Below, piece after piece: positions 23,942 to 30,634 of a stretch of DNA of 33,602 nucleotides. A program made the position numbers and the translations under genes. Below the pieces are notes generated by a model that was not told the DNA's origin, made no database searches, and was given only the letters and a program-made list of their open reading frames with translations. Within the stretch, counting starts at the first letter, position 1, and each line of letters starts with the position of its first letter. Source of the stretch: Paracoccaceae bacterium (GTDB lineage Bacteria; Pseudomonadota; Alphaproteobacteria; Rhodobacterales; Rhodobacteraceae); contig JAFIEE010000019.1 in NCBI GenBank assembly GCA_020832705.1, positions 1 through 33,602 of the forward strand. Reading direction: 5' to 3'.

Positions 23942-23972
23942 GGGCGGGCGGTGGGCGGGCGCGGGCGGTGGG
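23942..23972 (+). repeat. G-run cluster with tandem CGGGCGGTGGGC repeat, G-quadruplex candidate
   Basis: Six GGG tracts (23942, 23946, 23953, 23957, 23963 and 23970) with loops of 1, 4, 1, 3 and 4 nt lie 35 nt after the transaldolase stop codon on the coding strand. CGGGCGGTGGGC occurs twice (23945-23956 and 23962-23973). It is preceded by the palindrome GCCCGCGCGGGC (about 23910). There is no T-tract terminator here, so this could help end the operon or shield the convergent gene. Confidence 0.55.
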
Positions 23973-24041
23973 CACGGCCCGGGGGTGCTTTCGCCGCCCA
24001 TGCGGCGGAACCTGCGCGACCTGACCGGACGGGGTGCGCTG

Positions 24042-24839
24042 TCAGTCACGCACGCCCTGCGGCGCATCCGGCGCCGCAAGCGCGTCCGCCAGCGCCGTCA
24101 TCCAGCCCAGCCCGGCCTCGACGCTGCCTCCGGCGGGGCGATATTCGCACCCGAAGGCGCCGCGATAACCGGCCGCCTGCATCGCCGGTATAAGCCGGGC
24201 GTAGGGCGGGGAGCCATGGGGCGCGGGCTCGCTGCGTCCGGGAAGCGCGGCGATCTGTACATGCCCGATCGCACCGGCATGCGCGCGAAACGCAGCTTCC
24301 GCGTCGGTGCCTTCGGTCAGCACGTGATACCAGTCGAACAGGATCTTCAGCCGGGGGTGGCCGATCTCGTCGATGATTGCGGCCGCCTGCGCGATGCCGT
24401 TGAGGAAATACCCCGGCTTCGCGGCGGCACAGATCGGTTCGATCAGCACGGTGCGGTCGGTGGCCGCGAGTGCATGGCGCAGGTTGGCGGCGAAGACGCG
24501 GCCTGCGCCGGGGGCGTCGGTGCAACCCGCCAGCACATGGATCGCCCCGGCATCCAGCCGCGCCGCGAGTGCCGCAGCCGCGTCAATATCCCGCCGCGCG
24601 CTGGTTTCGGCCCCGGGGATGGCGGCGCAACCGGATGTCGCCCCCATGCGGACGTTCAGACCCATGACCGGCAGCCCGGTTTCGGCCAGGGCCTCCGCCA
24701 GGGCGGAAGGGTCCGCCGATTGCGCCTCGTCATGGAATTCCACCGCGCCGAACCCGCAGGCCGCCGCCCGTCGGATACGGTCAACGAAAGGCAGATGCGT
24801 CCAGAGGAACCCGGTGTTGGCGGCAAGGAGCAGACGCAT
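24042..24839 (-). CDS. Hydroxypyruvate isomerase-like TIM-barrel sugar isomerase/epimerase
   Basis: A 265-residue AP-endonuclease-2-type TIM barrel of the Hyi/OtnI/ketose epimerase family. It begins MRLLLAANTGFLWTHLPFVD. The likely metal ligands sit in VLIEPICAA (Glu), FDWYHVL (Asp/His), GHVQIAALPGRSEP (Gln/Arg) and AFGCEYRPAG (Glu near the C-terminus). These enzymes interconvert ketoses, or hydroxypyruvate and tartronate semialdehyde. AAGGGAACCGAA precedes ATG 24839; the open frame extending upstream to about 25230 has no family resemblance. It is convergent with the polyol operon, so a link to ketose metabolism is possible but not shown. Confidence 0.85.
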   Translation of the reverse strand: MRLLLAANTGFLWTHLPFVDRIRRAAACGFGAVEFHDEAQSADPSALAEALAETGLPVMGLNVRMGATSGCAAIPGAETSARRDIDAAAALAARLDAGAIHVLAGCTDAPGAGRVFAANLRHALAATDRTVLIEPICAAAKPGYFLNGIAQAAAIIDEIGHPRLKILFDWYHVLTEGTDAEAAFRAHAGAIGHVQIAALPGRSEPAPHGSPPYARLIPAMQAAGYRGAFGCEYRPAGGSVEAGLGWMTALADALAAPDAPQGVRD

Positions 24840-25242
24840 TTCGGTTCCCTTCGGTGCGGCAGGCCCGGCATGTGAGGGGGATGATCTCGCATGGCCCGGG
24901 GGATCAGGGCAAGCCCGCACAGGGACTGGCGCGGGCATGACCGCGCTCCCCGGCCGCCACAAGGCCCGGGTCAGCCGCGGTCGTGTTTCCACCGCGGCTG
25001 TCAGGTGTGCGGGCATGGAGGGATCCCGGTTGACAATTCGGAGCGTGGCAAGCGTGCTCAACGCGGGATCGTTCGAAAATGCCTTCGGCGATTTCGAATG
25101 AACCGAAGACGCTATTGCTGCACCCGCAGGTCGCCGTGCAGCACCCGGCGGACACCATGGACAGTTTGCGACCCCAGCGCGCCGACACCGCACGAGCGCG
25201 GACCACCCCCAAGAAAAGTCAAGCATTGCCATGATCTTGAAA
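24840..25242. other. Gene-free stretch between the isomerase gene and tRNA-Phe
   Basis: About 400 nt with no credible gene. A hairpin spans 25072-25098 (TTCGAAAATGCC, loop TTC, GGCGATTTCGAA; ten Watson-Crick pairs, one G-U, one mismatch). A TTGACA at 25030 on the plus strand lacks a -10 and has no gene behind it. The stretch must contain the isomerase promoter, which I could not place, and the end of the yacG/tRNA-Phe transcript. Confidence 0.4.
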
Positions 25243-25317
25243 TGGTGCCCGGGGGCGGAATCGAACCACCGACACGAGGATTTTCAGTCCACTGCTCTAC
25301 CCCTGAGCTACCCGGGC
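25243..25317 (-). tRNA. tRNA-Phe (anticodon GAA)
   Basis: A 75-nt tRNA on the minus strand with acceptor GCCCGGG pairing with CCCGGGC, discriminator A and encoded CCA. The D-arm is GCTCAGGGGTAGAGC, the anticodon stem-loop GGACTGAAAATCC with GAA at 25285-25283, the variable loop is short, and the T-arm is CGGTGGTTCGATTCCGCC. It lies about 96 nt after the yacG stop codon on the same strand, the usual location downstream of yacG in this group. Confidence 0.97.
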
Positions 25318-25413
25318 ACGGGAGCGCATTTCGGCGCTGGGTGGCGGTTTCTTATGCGAGCGCAAGGACGCTGTCCAGAGGGCGGAGGGCGAAAAACCGG
25401 CGTGCCGCGCGAC

Positions 25414-25599
25414 TTATCCGTGCCGACGGCGTGAGCCCTCGCGCAGATCCGACTCTGACGCGCTTTCGGGGGCGATTTCGGGTCCGGGGATGGCGTAGTC
25501 GCCGCGCAGCCAGCGCGCCAGATCGACATCGGCGCAGCGCCGCGCGCAGAAGGGCGCGGTGGCCTTCTCGCCGGGCTTGCCGCAGACGGGGCAGATCAT
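25414..25599 (-). CDS. yacG: Zinc-binding DNA gyrase inhibitor YacG
   Basis: A 61-residue protein of the YacG family, which binds GyrB and inhibits gyrase. The four cysteines form C-x2-C-x11-C-x3-C: Cys3 and Cys6 in [10 protein letters not shown], then Cys18 and Cys22 in [24 protein letters not shown] follows, also conserved. The tail ([17 protein letters not shown]) is acidic then basic. Its start overlaps the rng stop (ATGA), so it is translationally coupled to the RNase gene. Length is normal. Confidence 0.95.
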   Translation of the reverse strand: MICPVCGKPGEKATAPFCARRCADVDLARWLRGDYAIPGPEIAPESASESDLREGSRRRHG

Positions 25600-26648
25600 G
25601 ACCGCGCCCCACCAAGCGCATGCGCCAGCGGAATCGAATCGCGGCGGCGCTGCATTTCGAAATTGCCCAACGGGGTCCAGCCGCCCAGCGTTGCTGCCGC
25701 ACCGTCGCGCCGAAAGGCCGCGCGCAGCACCTGATCCAGCGTCGCACGGTCCTTGCGCGGAAAGGGAGCGAAGTCGACGATCACCTGCCCGCCAAGCCCG
25801 CGCAGGCGCAACTGCCGTGGCAACTCGCGGGCGGCGGCGATGCTGGCCTTCAACCCCGCGGCGGGGCTTCCTTCGGCGGTGTTCACGTCCACGGCAACAA
25901 ACGCCGCCGTCGGCTCGATCACCATGGAGGCCCCGGCAGGCAGCGCCACGCGCGCGGTCAGCAGCGCGTCGATGGCTTCGGGAACGCCATGGTCGGCCAG
26001 GGCGCTGTCGCCTTCGGCCACCGCGTCCGGCGCGGGGGTCGTCCAGTCGCGCCAGGCGGCCTCGTGCGGGTCCGGCGCATCCAGCAGAAGTTCCGGCGGG
26101 CCGTCGCGGTCGGCCAGCATCGCCTCGGCCAGCGCGCGTAACGGGGACAGATCGGCGCGCAACGCGTCCTCGGCCATCCCTTCGGCGCCCGAACGCAGGA
26201 TCAGGCCAAGGTCCGGGTCGGCGCCTTCCATGACCGCCGCGCCAAGCGCTGCCAGCCGTGCGGACTCCGATGCTTCGCCCACCTGGCGCGAAACGTTGAT
26301 GCCCGGGGCGCCCGGCGTGACGATCCCGTAGCGCCCCTTGACCGTCAGGCGCGGCGTCACCGGGACCGCCTTGCCCGGCTCGGCCATGCCGGTGACCTGC
26401 ACCAGCAGCGCCTGTCCGGGGCGCAGCCCCTTCGCCTGTCGCAGGAACCCGCTCTGTCCGCCCGGCAGGTCCAGGAACACGCCGCCCATGCCCTTGATCT
26501 GCCGCCCTACGCGCGCGCGCAGGATAGCACCCGGGGCCAGCACGCCTTCGGGCAGCGCCACCAGCAGATCCTCCAGCCGCCCGTCGATCAGGCGCGCCGC
26601 CACCGCGCGCCCGCGCAGGTGGCCCAGGGCGATCACCACCCCCTTCAT
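25596..26648 (-). CDS. rng: Short ribonuclease E/G-family endoribonuclease
   Basis: A 350-residue RNase E/G-type enzyme that cuts single-stranded RNA. The S1-like RNA-binding segment is near residues 25-100 ([34 protein letters not shown]). The catalytic region contains [20 protein letters not shown] with Asp254 and [16 protein letters not shown] with Asp292, equivalent to the two metal-binding Asp residues of E. coli RNase E. The protein ends soon after ([16 protein letters not shown]), so the CPxC zinc-link and small domain of full-length RNase G/E (about 490 residues) are absent. Short forms next to yacG are usual in alphaproteobacteria. ATG 26648 overlaps the maf stop (ATGA). The frame upstream of it is a shadow of maf. 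Confidence 0.9.
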   Translation of the reverse strand: MKGVVIALGHLRGRAVAARLIDGRLEDLLVALPEGVLAPGAILRARVGRQIKGMGGVFLDLPGGQSGFLRQAKGLRPGQALLVQVTGMAEPGKAVPVTPRLTVKGRYGIVTPGAPGINVSRQVGEASESARLAALGAAVMEGADPDLGLILRSGAEGMAEDALRADLSPLRALAEAMLADRDGPPELLLDAPDPHEAAWRDWTTPAPDAVAEGDSALADHGVPEAIDALLTARVALPAGASMVIEPTAAFVAVDVNTAEGSPAAGLKASIAAARELPRQLRLRGLGGQVIVDFAPFPRKDRATLDQVLRAAFRRDGAAATLGGWTPLGNFEMQRRRDSIPLAHALGGARS

Positions 26649-27223
26649 GCCGGAACCGGGGTCAACGACAGCCCCGCCGCGCGCAGCACCGCTGCGGTTT
26701 CCGCTGCGGGCAACCCCATGACCCCGGTGAATGACCCTGATATCCACGGGATGAACGCCCCCGCCCGGCCCTGGATGGCATAGCCCCCGGCCTTGCCCCG
26801 CCATTCGCCACTGGCAAGGTAATCGTTCACCTCGGCATCCGACAGCCGCTTGAATCGCACCGCCGAGACGACACAGCGCGCCCAGGTCCGATCCCCGTGC
26901 CGCGCGGCAATGGCGGTGATCACCGAATGGCGCCGCCCGGAGAGCATGTACAGGAACGCTGCCGCCTCGCCCGCGTCCGCAGGCTTGCCCAGGATGCGGC
27001 GGCCCAGCGCCACCGTGGTATCCGCCGTCAGCACCAGCTCGTCCGGCGTGGACGCGATCGCCGCCAGCTTGCCCGCCGCCATCCGCTGGCAATAGGCACG
27101 CGGCAATTCGCCCCGCTGCGGAGTCTCGTCGATATCCGCCGGTCGCACGTCATCAACCTGCGCGCCAATCTGCGCCAGGATCTGGCTGCGGCGCGGACTG
27201 GCCGAGCCGAGGATCAGCCGCAT
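26645..27223 (-). CDS. maf: Maf-family nucleotide pyrophosphatase
   Basis: A house-cleaning pyrophosphatase that hydrolyses modified or canonical NTPs such as dTTP/UTP. The 192-residue protein opens [16 protein letters not shown] (the SASPRR substrate motif). Catalytic-loop segments follow: ADIDET, KLAAI and [18 protein letters not shown] with the catalytic Asp. [16 protein letters not shown] and FTGVMGLP match the YhdE-type group. The start ATG 27223 overlaps the infA stop in TGATG; a GTG one codon earlier is an alternative. Its stop overlaps the rng start. It belongs to the infA-maf-rng-yacG set. Confidence 0.96.
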   Translation of the reverse strand: MRLILGSASPRRSQILAQIGAQVDDVRPADIDETPQRGELPRAYCQRMAAGKLAAIASTPDELVLTADTTVALGRRILGKPADAGEAAAFLYMLSGRRHSVITAIAARHGDRTWARCVVSAVRFKRLSDAEVNDYLASGEWRGKAGGYAIQGRAGAFIPWISGSFTGVMGLPAAETAAVLRAAGLSLTPVPA

Positions 27224-27441
27224 CACTTGAAGCGATAGTTGATCCGGCCCTTGGTCAGATCATAAGGGGTCATTTCCACCTGCACCCGGTCGCCCGCCAG
27301 CACCCGGATACGGTTCTTGCGCATCTTGCCTGCCGTATGCGCGATGATCTCATGGCCGTTTTCCAGCTCGACCCTGAACGTCGCGTTCGGCAGGAGTTCC
27401 TTCACGACGCCGGGGAATTCGAGCAGTTCTTCCTTGGCCAT
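27223..27441 (-). CDS. infA: Translation initiation factor IF-1
   Basis: IF-1 binds the ribosomal A site during initiation. The 72-residue OB-fold protein is of exact family length and reads [20 protein letters not shown], then [20 protein letters not shown] and [15 protein letters not shown], nearly invariant across bacteria. The start is ATG 27441, with GGAG 5 nt upstream; a GTG two codons earlier is possible but unnecessary. The stop overlaps the maf start. Confidence 0.98.
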   Translation of the reverse strand: MAKEELLEFPGVVKELLPNATFRVELENGHEIIAHTAGKMRKNRIRVLAGDRVQVEMTPYDLTKGRINYRFK

Positions 27442-27511
27442 GGTCACTCCGTCCGTATGTCACCCGCCAGAACGCGGGATGCGCAGTAAATGCGCCCGAA
27501 TGCGGGTTTTT

Positions 27512-28408
27512 TCAAGCGTTATGTCGCGCCCCGGCCCGGTTTACGGGGGTTTTCAGCCGCGCAGGCTGCTCGGACCAGTGCGCGTGGTTCAGCACGCCAC
27601 CGTCCCGGCGCACCTCGGCGATGGCCTCCAGTGACACCTCGGCCACCGCCCAGCCGGGGATGTTGAGCCGCGTCTGCGCCAGGATCCCGTCCTCGGGCCA
27701 GCGCCGGTCCGGGGGGCCATAGATCGCCGCAGCGCCCACGTTCATGTCCACCGCCGGGCACCAGGGCGCCGCGCCGATGGTGGGGGAATGAACCACAACG
27801 CACTGATTTTCCAGCGCACGGGCCATGGAGCCGACCTTGACCCGGGTGTAACCCGCATAGGTTTCGGTGGCGCTGGGGGCCAGCAGGATCTGCGCGCCGG
27901 CTTCGACGAGCGCCCGGCCCAGCAGCGGGAACTCGCTGTCATAGCAGATGATGATGCCGATTGCGCCGAGCGCGGTGTCGAAGACCGTCAGCCCGGACCC
28001 CGGCGCCACATCCCATTCCTCGCGCTCGAACCGGGTCATGATCTGCTTGTCCTGATGGCCGATCACGCCCTCGGGACCATAGAGCACGGCGCGGTTGACC
28101 GGCCGACCGGAGCCATAGAAGAACGGGCCGCTGGGGCCGAGGATATGCACGCCGTGGGCTGCCGCCAGCCGCGCGAAAAGCGCATCCACCATCGGCCAGT
28201 GGCGGGCGACCTCGTGCAGGCTGGCTTCCAGGTCGGCCGCCACTGCAGCCCCGCCAAGGCTTGCCAGTTCCATGGCGCCATATTCGGGAAACACCAGCAG
28301 GTCCGCCCCCTGCCCGGCCGCATCCGCGACCCAGGCGGTGATCTTGGCCGTGTAGGCGTCCTGATCGGCAAGGAAATCCAGCGGGTAGGCGGCGGCGGCG
28401 ATCTTCAT
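27512..28408 (-). CDS. Nitrilase-superfamily carbon-nitrogen hydrolase
   Basis: A 298-residue amidase/nitrilase-type hydrolase. The catalytic triad is visible: Glu42 in VFPEYGAME, Lys121 in GHQDKQIMTRFE and the nucleophile Cys155 in IGIIICYDSEFP. Other typical segments are ILGPSGPFFYGSGR, NRAVLYGPEGV, ILLAPSATETYAGYTRVKVG and ARALENQCVVVHSP. In many bacteria this hydrolase type is fused behind a GNAT domain; here the GNAT gene is separate and overlaps it by ATGA. No signal peptide is seen, so it is cytoplasmic. The substrate is unknown, probably an amide. Confidence 0.92.
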   Translation of the reverse strand: MKIAAAAYPLDFLADQDAYTAKITAWVADAAGQGADLLVFPEYGAMELASLGGAAVAADLEASLHEVARHWPMVDALFARLAAAHGVHILGPSGPFFYGSGRPVNRAVLYGPEGVIGHQDKQIMTRFEREEWDVAPGSGLTVFDTALGAIGIIICYDSEFPLLGRALVEAGAQILLAPSATETYAGYTRVKVGSMARALENQCVVVHSPTIGAAPWCPAVDMNVGAAAIYGPPDRRWPEDGILAQTRLNIPGWAVAEVSLEAIAEVRRDGGVLNHAHWSEQPARLKTPVNRAGARHNA

Positions 28409-28992
28409 GGCGACCTCATCCAGAATTGCAGGGGTTTGCGGGTCTCGGTGGCCGCGCCGATATCCTTCCAGCCGAATTCGGCGACCACTCCGGGTAACGG
28501 GCGGTAGCCGCGCTTGTGCCAGAAATCATCCAACGGGCGGTAACCGGCGGGTTGAGCGGGGTGATCCGCCGGACGCTGAACTGCGCAAAATGCTACATGT
28601 CTGGCCCCCAGAGCGCGGGCGTGGTCCTCTCGCATGTCAAAAAACCGATGTCCTGCGCCTTGCCCGCGATACTCGGGCAGAAGGACCGATTCCGCGCAAT
28701 AGAAGATTTCCGACAAATCGTATCCGCTGCCCGCAAAGGCGGCAGCGAAATCGTCGGCATGGTCGGTCATCGGCGTGCCGGTGGCCGCGCCCACCAGCCG
28801 GTCGCCGTCGAAGGCCGCCGCGACGATGGCGCGCGGGTTGTCACGATAGGCGGTCAGATAGCGCCGCTCATACGCGAGATCACCATCATAGAGATACGGC
28901 CAGTCCCGGAACACCGCGATCCGCAGCGCGGCCAGATCGTCCAGCACCGGCGCCGCATCGGCGCCGGTCAGAGCTTCGAACCGCAAGGTCAC
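28405..28992 (-). CDS. GNAT-family N-acetyltransferase
   Basis: A 195-residue acetyltransferase. The acetyl-CoA-binding motif A is in CAESVLLPEYRGQGAGHRFF (the R/Q-x-x-G-x-G/A part is RGQGAG). It is followed by DHARALGARHVAFCAVQRPA and the C-terminal DDFWHKRGYRPLPG. The N-terminus TLRFEALTGADAAPVLDDLA and FRDWPYLYDGDLAYERRYL match the acetyltransferase part of GNAT/nitrilase proteins. The start is GTG 28992, overlapping the preceding stop (GTGA), and its stop overlaps the nitrilase start. The two probably work together on one substrate, which is unknown. Confidence 0.88.
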   Translation of the reverse strand: MTLRFEALTGADAAPVLDDLAALRIAVFRDWPYLYDGDLAYERRYLTAYRDNPRAIVAAAFDGDRLVGAATGTPMTDHADDFAAAFAGSGYDLSEIFYCAESVLLPEYRGQGAGHRFFDMREDHARALGARHVAFCAVQRPADHPAQPAGYRPLDDFWHKRGYRPLPGVVAEFGWKDIGAATETRKPLQFWMRSP

Positions 28993-29387
28993 TCCGACAC
29001 CTGCGCGATCCAGTCCTGCAGGTTGTAATGGGTGGTGACGCGGGTGATCTTGCCGTCCTTGAGCGCAAAGAAGGACCCGGCGGGCAACACATAGCGCTGG
29101 CCATGTGCTTCCGGCAGGCCCGGGTCGGTCTGCAGGTATTCGCCATGCACGGTGAATTCCGCCGCCGCGCGGGTGCCATCGTCATTCACGAAGATCACCA
29201 TGTCGCGCAGCACCTCGCGGTAGCTCACCCCCATATGCGCGCAGAACTCGGCAAAGGCGGCGCGGCCGTGGCGCACGGGTCCCTGATTGACGTGGTGTTC
29301 CACGTCATCGCTGACCAGGGCCAGCATGGCGTCGCCGTCGCCTGCGTTGAAGGCGGCGAAATAGCTCTCGATGATCTTGCGGGTCAT
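28989..29387 (-). CDS. NTF2-like / SnoaL-type (ketosteroid isomerase-related) protein
   Basis: A 132-residue cone-shaped alpha+beta protein. Segments are IIESYFAAFNAGDGDAMLAL, VSDDVEHHVNQGPVRHGRAA, FAEFCAHM, TRAAAEFTVHGEYL and YVLPAGSFFALKDGKITRVT followed by THYNL, the usual SnoaL-like order. Such proteins act as small hydrolases, isomerases or binding domains, and no catalytic assignment is possible here. It overlaps the phosphatase gene before it and the GNAT gene after it (both 4-nt overlaps), so it belongs to the same co-translated cassette. Confidence 0.85.
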   Translation of the reverse strand: MTRKIIESYFAAFNAGDGDAMLALVSDDVEHHVNQGPVRHGRAAFAEFCAHMGVSYREVLRDMVIFVNDDGTRAAAEFTVHGEYLQTDPGLPEAHGQRYVLPAGSFFALKDGKITRVTTHYNLQDWIAQVSE

Positions 29388-29845
29388 GTATCCTCCGTCG
29401 GCGGGCCGAAGCGCGCCAGCATGCGTTGTCTGATCTGGTCCCGGGTCTGGCGATAGGCGGCCAGCTTGTCCGCGCGCCCCTCGCCCAGCCCCGTGGGGTC
29501 CATGATCGGCCAGTATTCTACGTCGATATGGGCATAGCGGGTGAGCTCCAGCGCCTGTCTCTGGCTCGCGGGCGACAAGGCGACGATCAGATCGAAGCCC
29601 GTGAGGTCATCGCCCCACTGCGCCATTTCCTCGAAGGACCGCGACCGGTGGCGCGCCAGTTCGACCCCAAGCTCGGCACTGACGGCGATGGAGAACCCGT
29701 CAATCTCGCGGTCGTTGCGCACGCCCGCCGATTGCACATAGGCGCGCTGGCCGTAGAATTTCTTCATCAACCCCTCGGCGATGGGTGAGCGCACCGAGTT
29801 GTGATCGCAGCAGAACAGCACCGACGAGGGAAAGCCCTGGCCCAT
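29384..29845 (-). CDS. Low-molecular-weight protein tyrosine phosphatase / arsenate reductase-like protein
   Basis: A 153-residue LMW-PTPase fold protein. The phosphate loop is Cys13-DHNSV-Arg19-Ser (VLFCCDHNSVRSPIAEGLM), the C-x5-R-S signature. The general acid is in YWPIMDPTG (Asp-Pro). VQSAGVRNDREIDGFSIAVS and HRSRSFEEM are also typical. Family members either dephosphorylate tyrosine or reduce arsenate; the second and third cysteines needed for arsenate reductase are not obvious, so a phosphatase is more likely. It starts immediately after the UPF0262 stop codon (TGAATG), the conserved pairing in alphaproteobacteria. Confidence 0.92.
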   Translation of the reverse strand: MGQGFPSSVLFCCDHNSVRSPIAEGLMKKFYGQRAYVQSAGVRNDREIDGFSIAVSAELGVELARHRSRSFEEMAQWGDDLTGFDLIVALSPASQRQALELTRYAHIDVEYWPIMDPTGLGEGRADKLAAYRQTRDQIRQRMLARFGPPTEDT

Positions 29846-30325
29846 TCAGCCCCCGAAATGCAGCACGCAGATCAGGGTGAACAGGCGCCGGGCGGTGTCG
29901 ATGTCCATCTCGGCCTTGCCGTCCATCCGCTCCTGCAGAAGCCGCGCGCCTTCGTTGTGGATGCCGCGCCGGGCCATGTCGATCGCCTCGATCTGGCTGG
30001 GGGGCAGACGCTTGACCGCATCGAAGTAACTGCCGCAAATCTGGTAGTAATCCTTCACCACCTGCCGGAAAGGGCCCAGACTGAGTTGGAATTGTGCAAT
30101 TTCGGCGCCATCCTCGGCGGCGATATCGACCACCAGCCGCCGCTCGCGGATCGCCAGCGCCAGCCGGAAAGGGCCGGTGGGCACGGCCTGCCCGTCGCGC
30201 GGGCTGAGGGTAAAGCTGTTGTCTTCCAGCAGGTCGAAGATCGCGACCTTGCGCTCCTGCTCGACCTCGGGCGTGGGCGGGGGCAAGCCGCTGTCGTCGA
30301 TCTCGATATGGCAGATGCGGTTCAT
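29846..30325 (-). CDS. UPF0262 family protein of unknown function
   Basis: A 159-residue cytoplasmic protein restricted largely to alphaproteobacteria. Recognisable conserved parts are RICHIEIDD, PEVEQERKVAIFDLLEDNSF, GPFRLALAIRERRLVVDIA, FQLSLGPFRQVVKDYYQICG and DMARRGIHNEGARLLQERM. Its function is not known. It lies 15 nt after the DUF1330 gene and directly before the phosphatase gene. In related genomes it usually stands between hisD and the phosphatase; here alaS and DUF1330 come before it. Confidence 0.93.
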   Translation of the reverse strand: MNRICHIEIDDSGLPPPTPEVEQERKVAIFDLLEDNSFTLSPRDGQAVPTGPFRLALAIRERRLVVDIAAEDGAEIAQFQLSLGPFRQVVKDYYQICGSYFDAVKRLPPSQIEAIDMARRGIHNEGARLLQERMDGKAEMDIDTARRLFTLICVLHFGG

Positions 30326-30340
30326 CGCTGACCCCTCGGC

Positions 30341-30634
30341 TCAGTCGGGTGCAACCTCTTCGACCACGACAAGATCACGCTCGGACGCACCGCGAGCGTG
30401 TTCCAGCGCAGCCTGGTATGCGGGCGAGTTGTAGCACGCGACCGCTGCTTCCACCGACGGGAAGCGCGCCACCACGTTGCGCGCCCGGTCGCGGCCTTCA
30501 AGCTGCACATGCCGCCCGGCGCGGGCCAGGAACACGCCGCCATGATCGGCGATGGCTTGCGTGGCCAGTGCGGCATAACGGCCATAGGCCTCGGGGTCGG
30601 TCACATGGACATTGGCGATCCACAGCGCGGTCAT
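30341..30634 (-). CDS. DUF1330 domain protein (dimeric alpha-beta barrel type)
   Basis: A 97-residue protein with the ferredoxin-like DUF1330 pattern: [60 protein letters not shown] and the closing [11 protein letters not shown]. These proteins resemble the EthD/ABM small barrel group. No catalytic residue can be assigned. Its start overlaps the alaS stop (ATGA), so its expression is linked to alaS. Confidence 0.92.
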   Translation of the reverse strand: MTALWIANVHVTDPEAYGRYAALATQAIADHGGVFLARAGRHVQLEGRDRARNVVARFPSVEAAVACYNSPAYQAALEHARGASERDLVVVEEVAPD

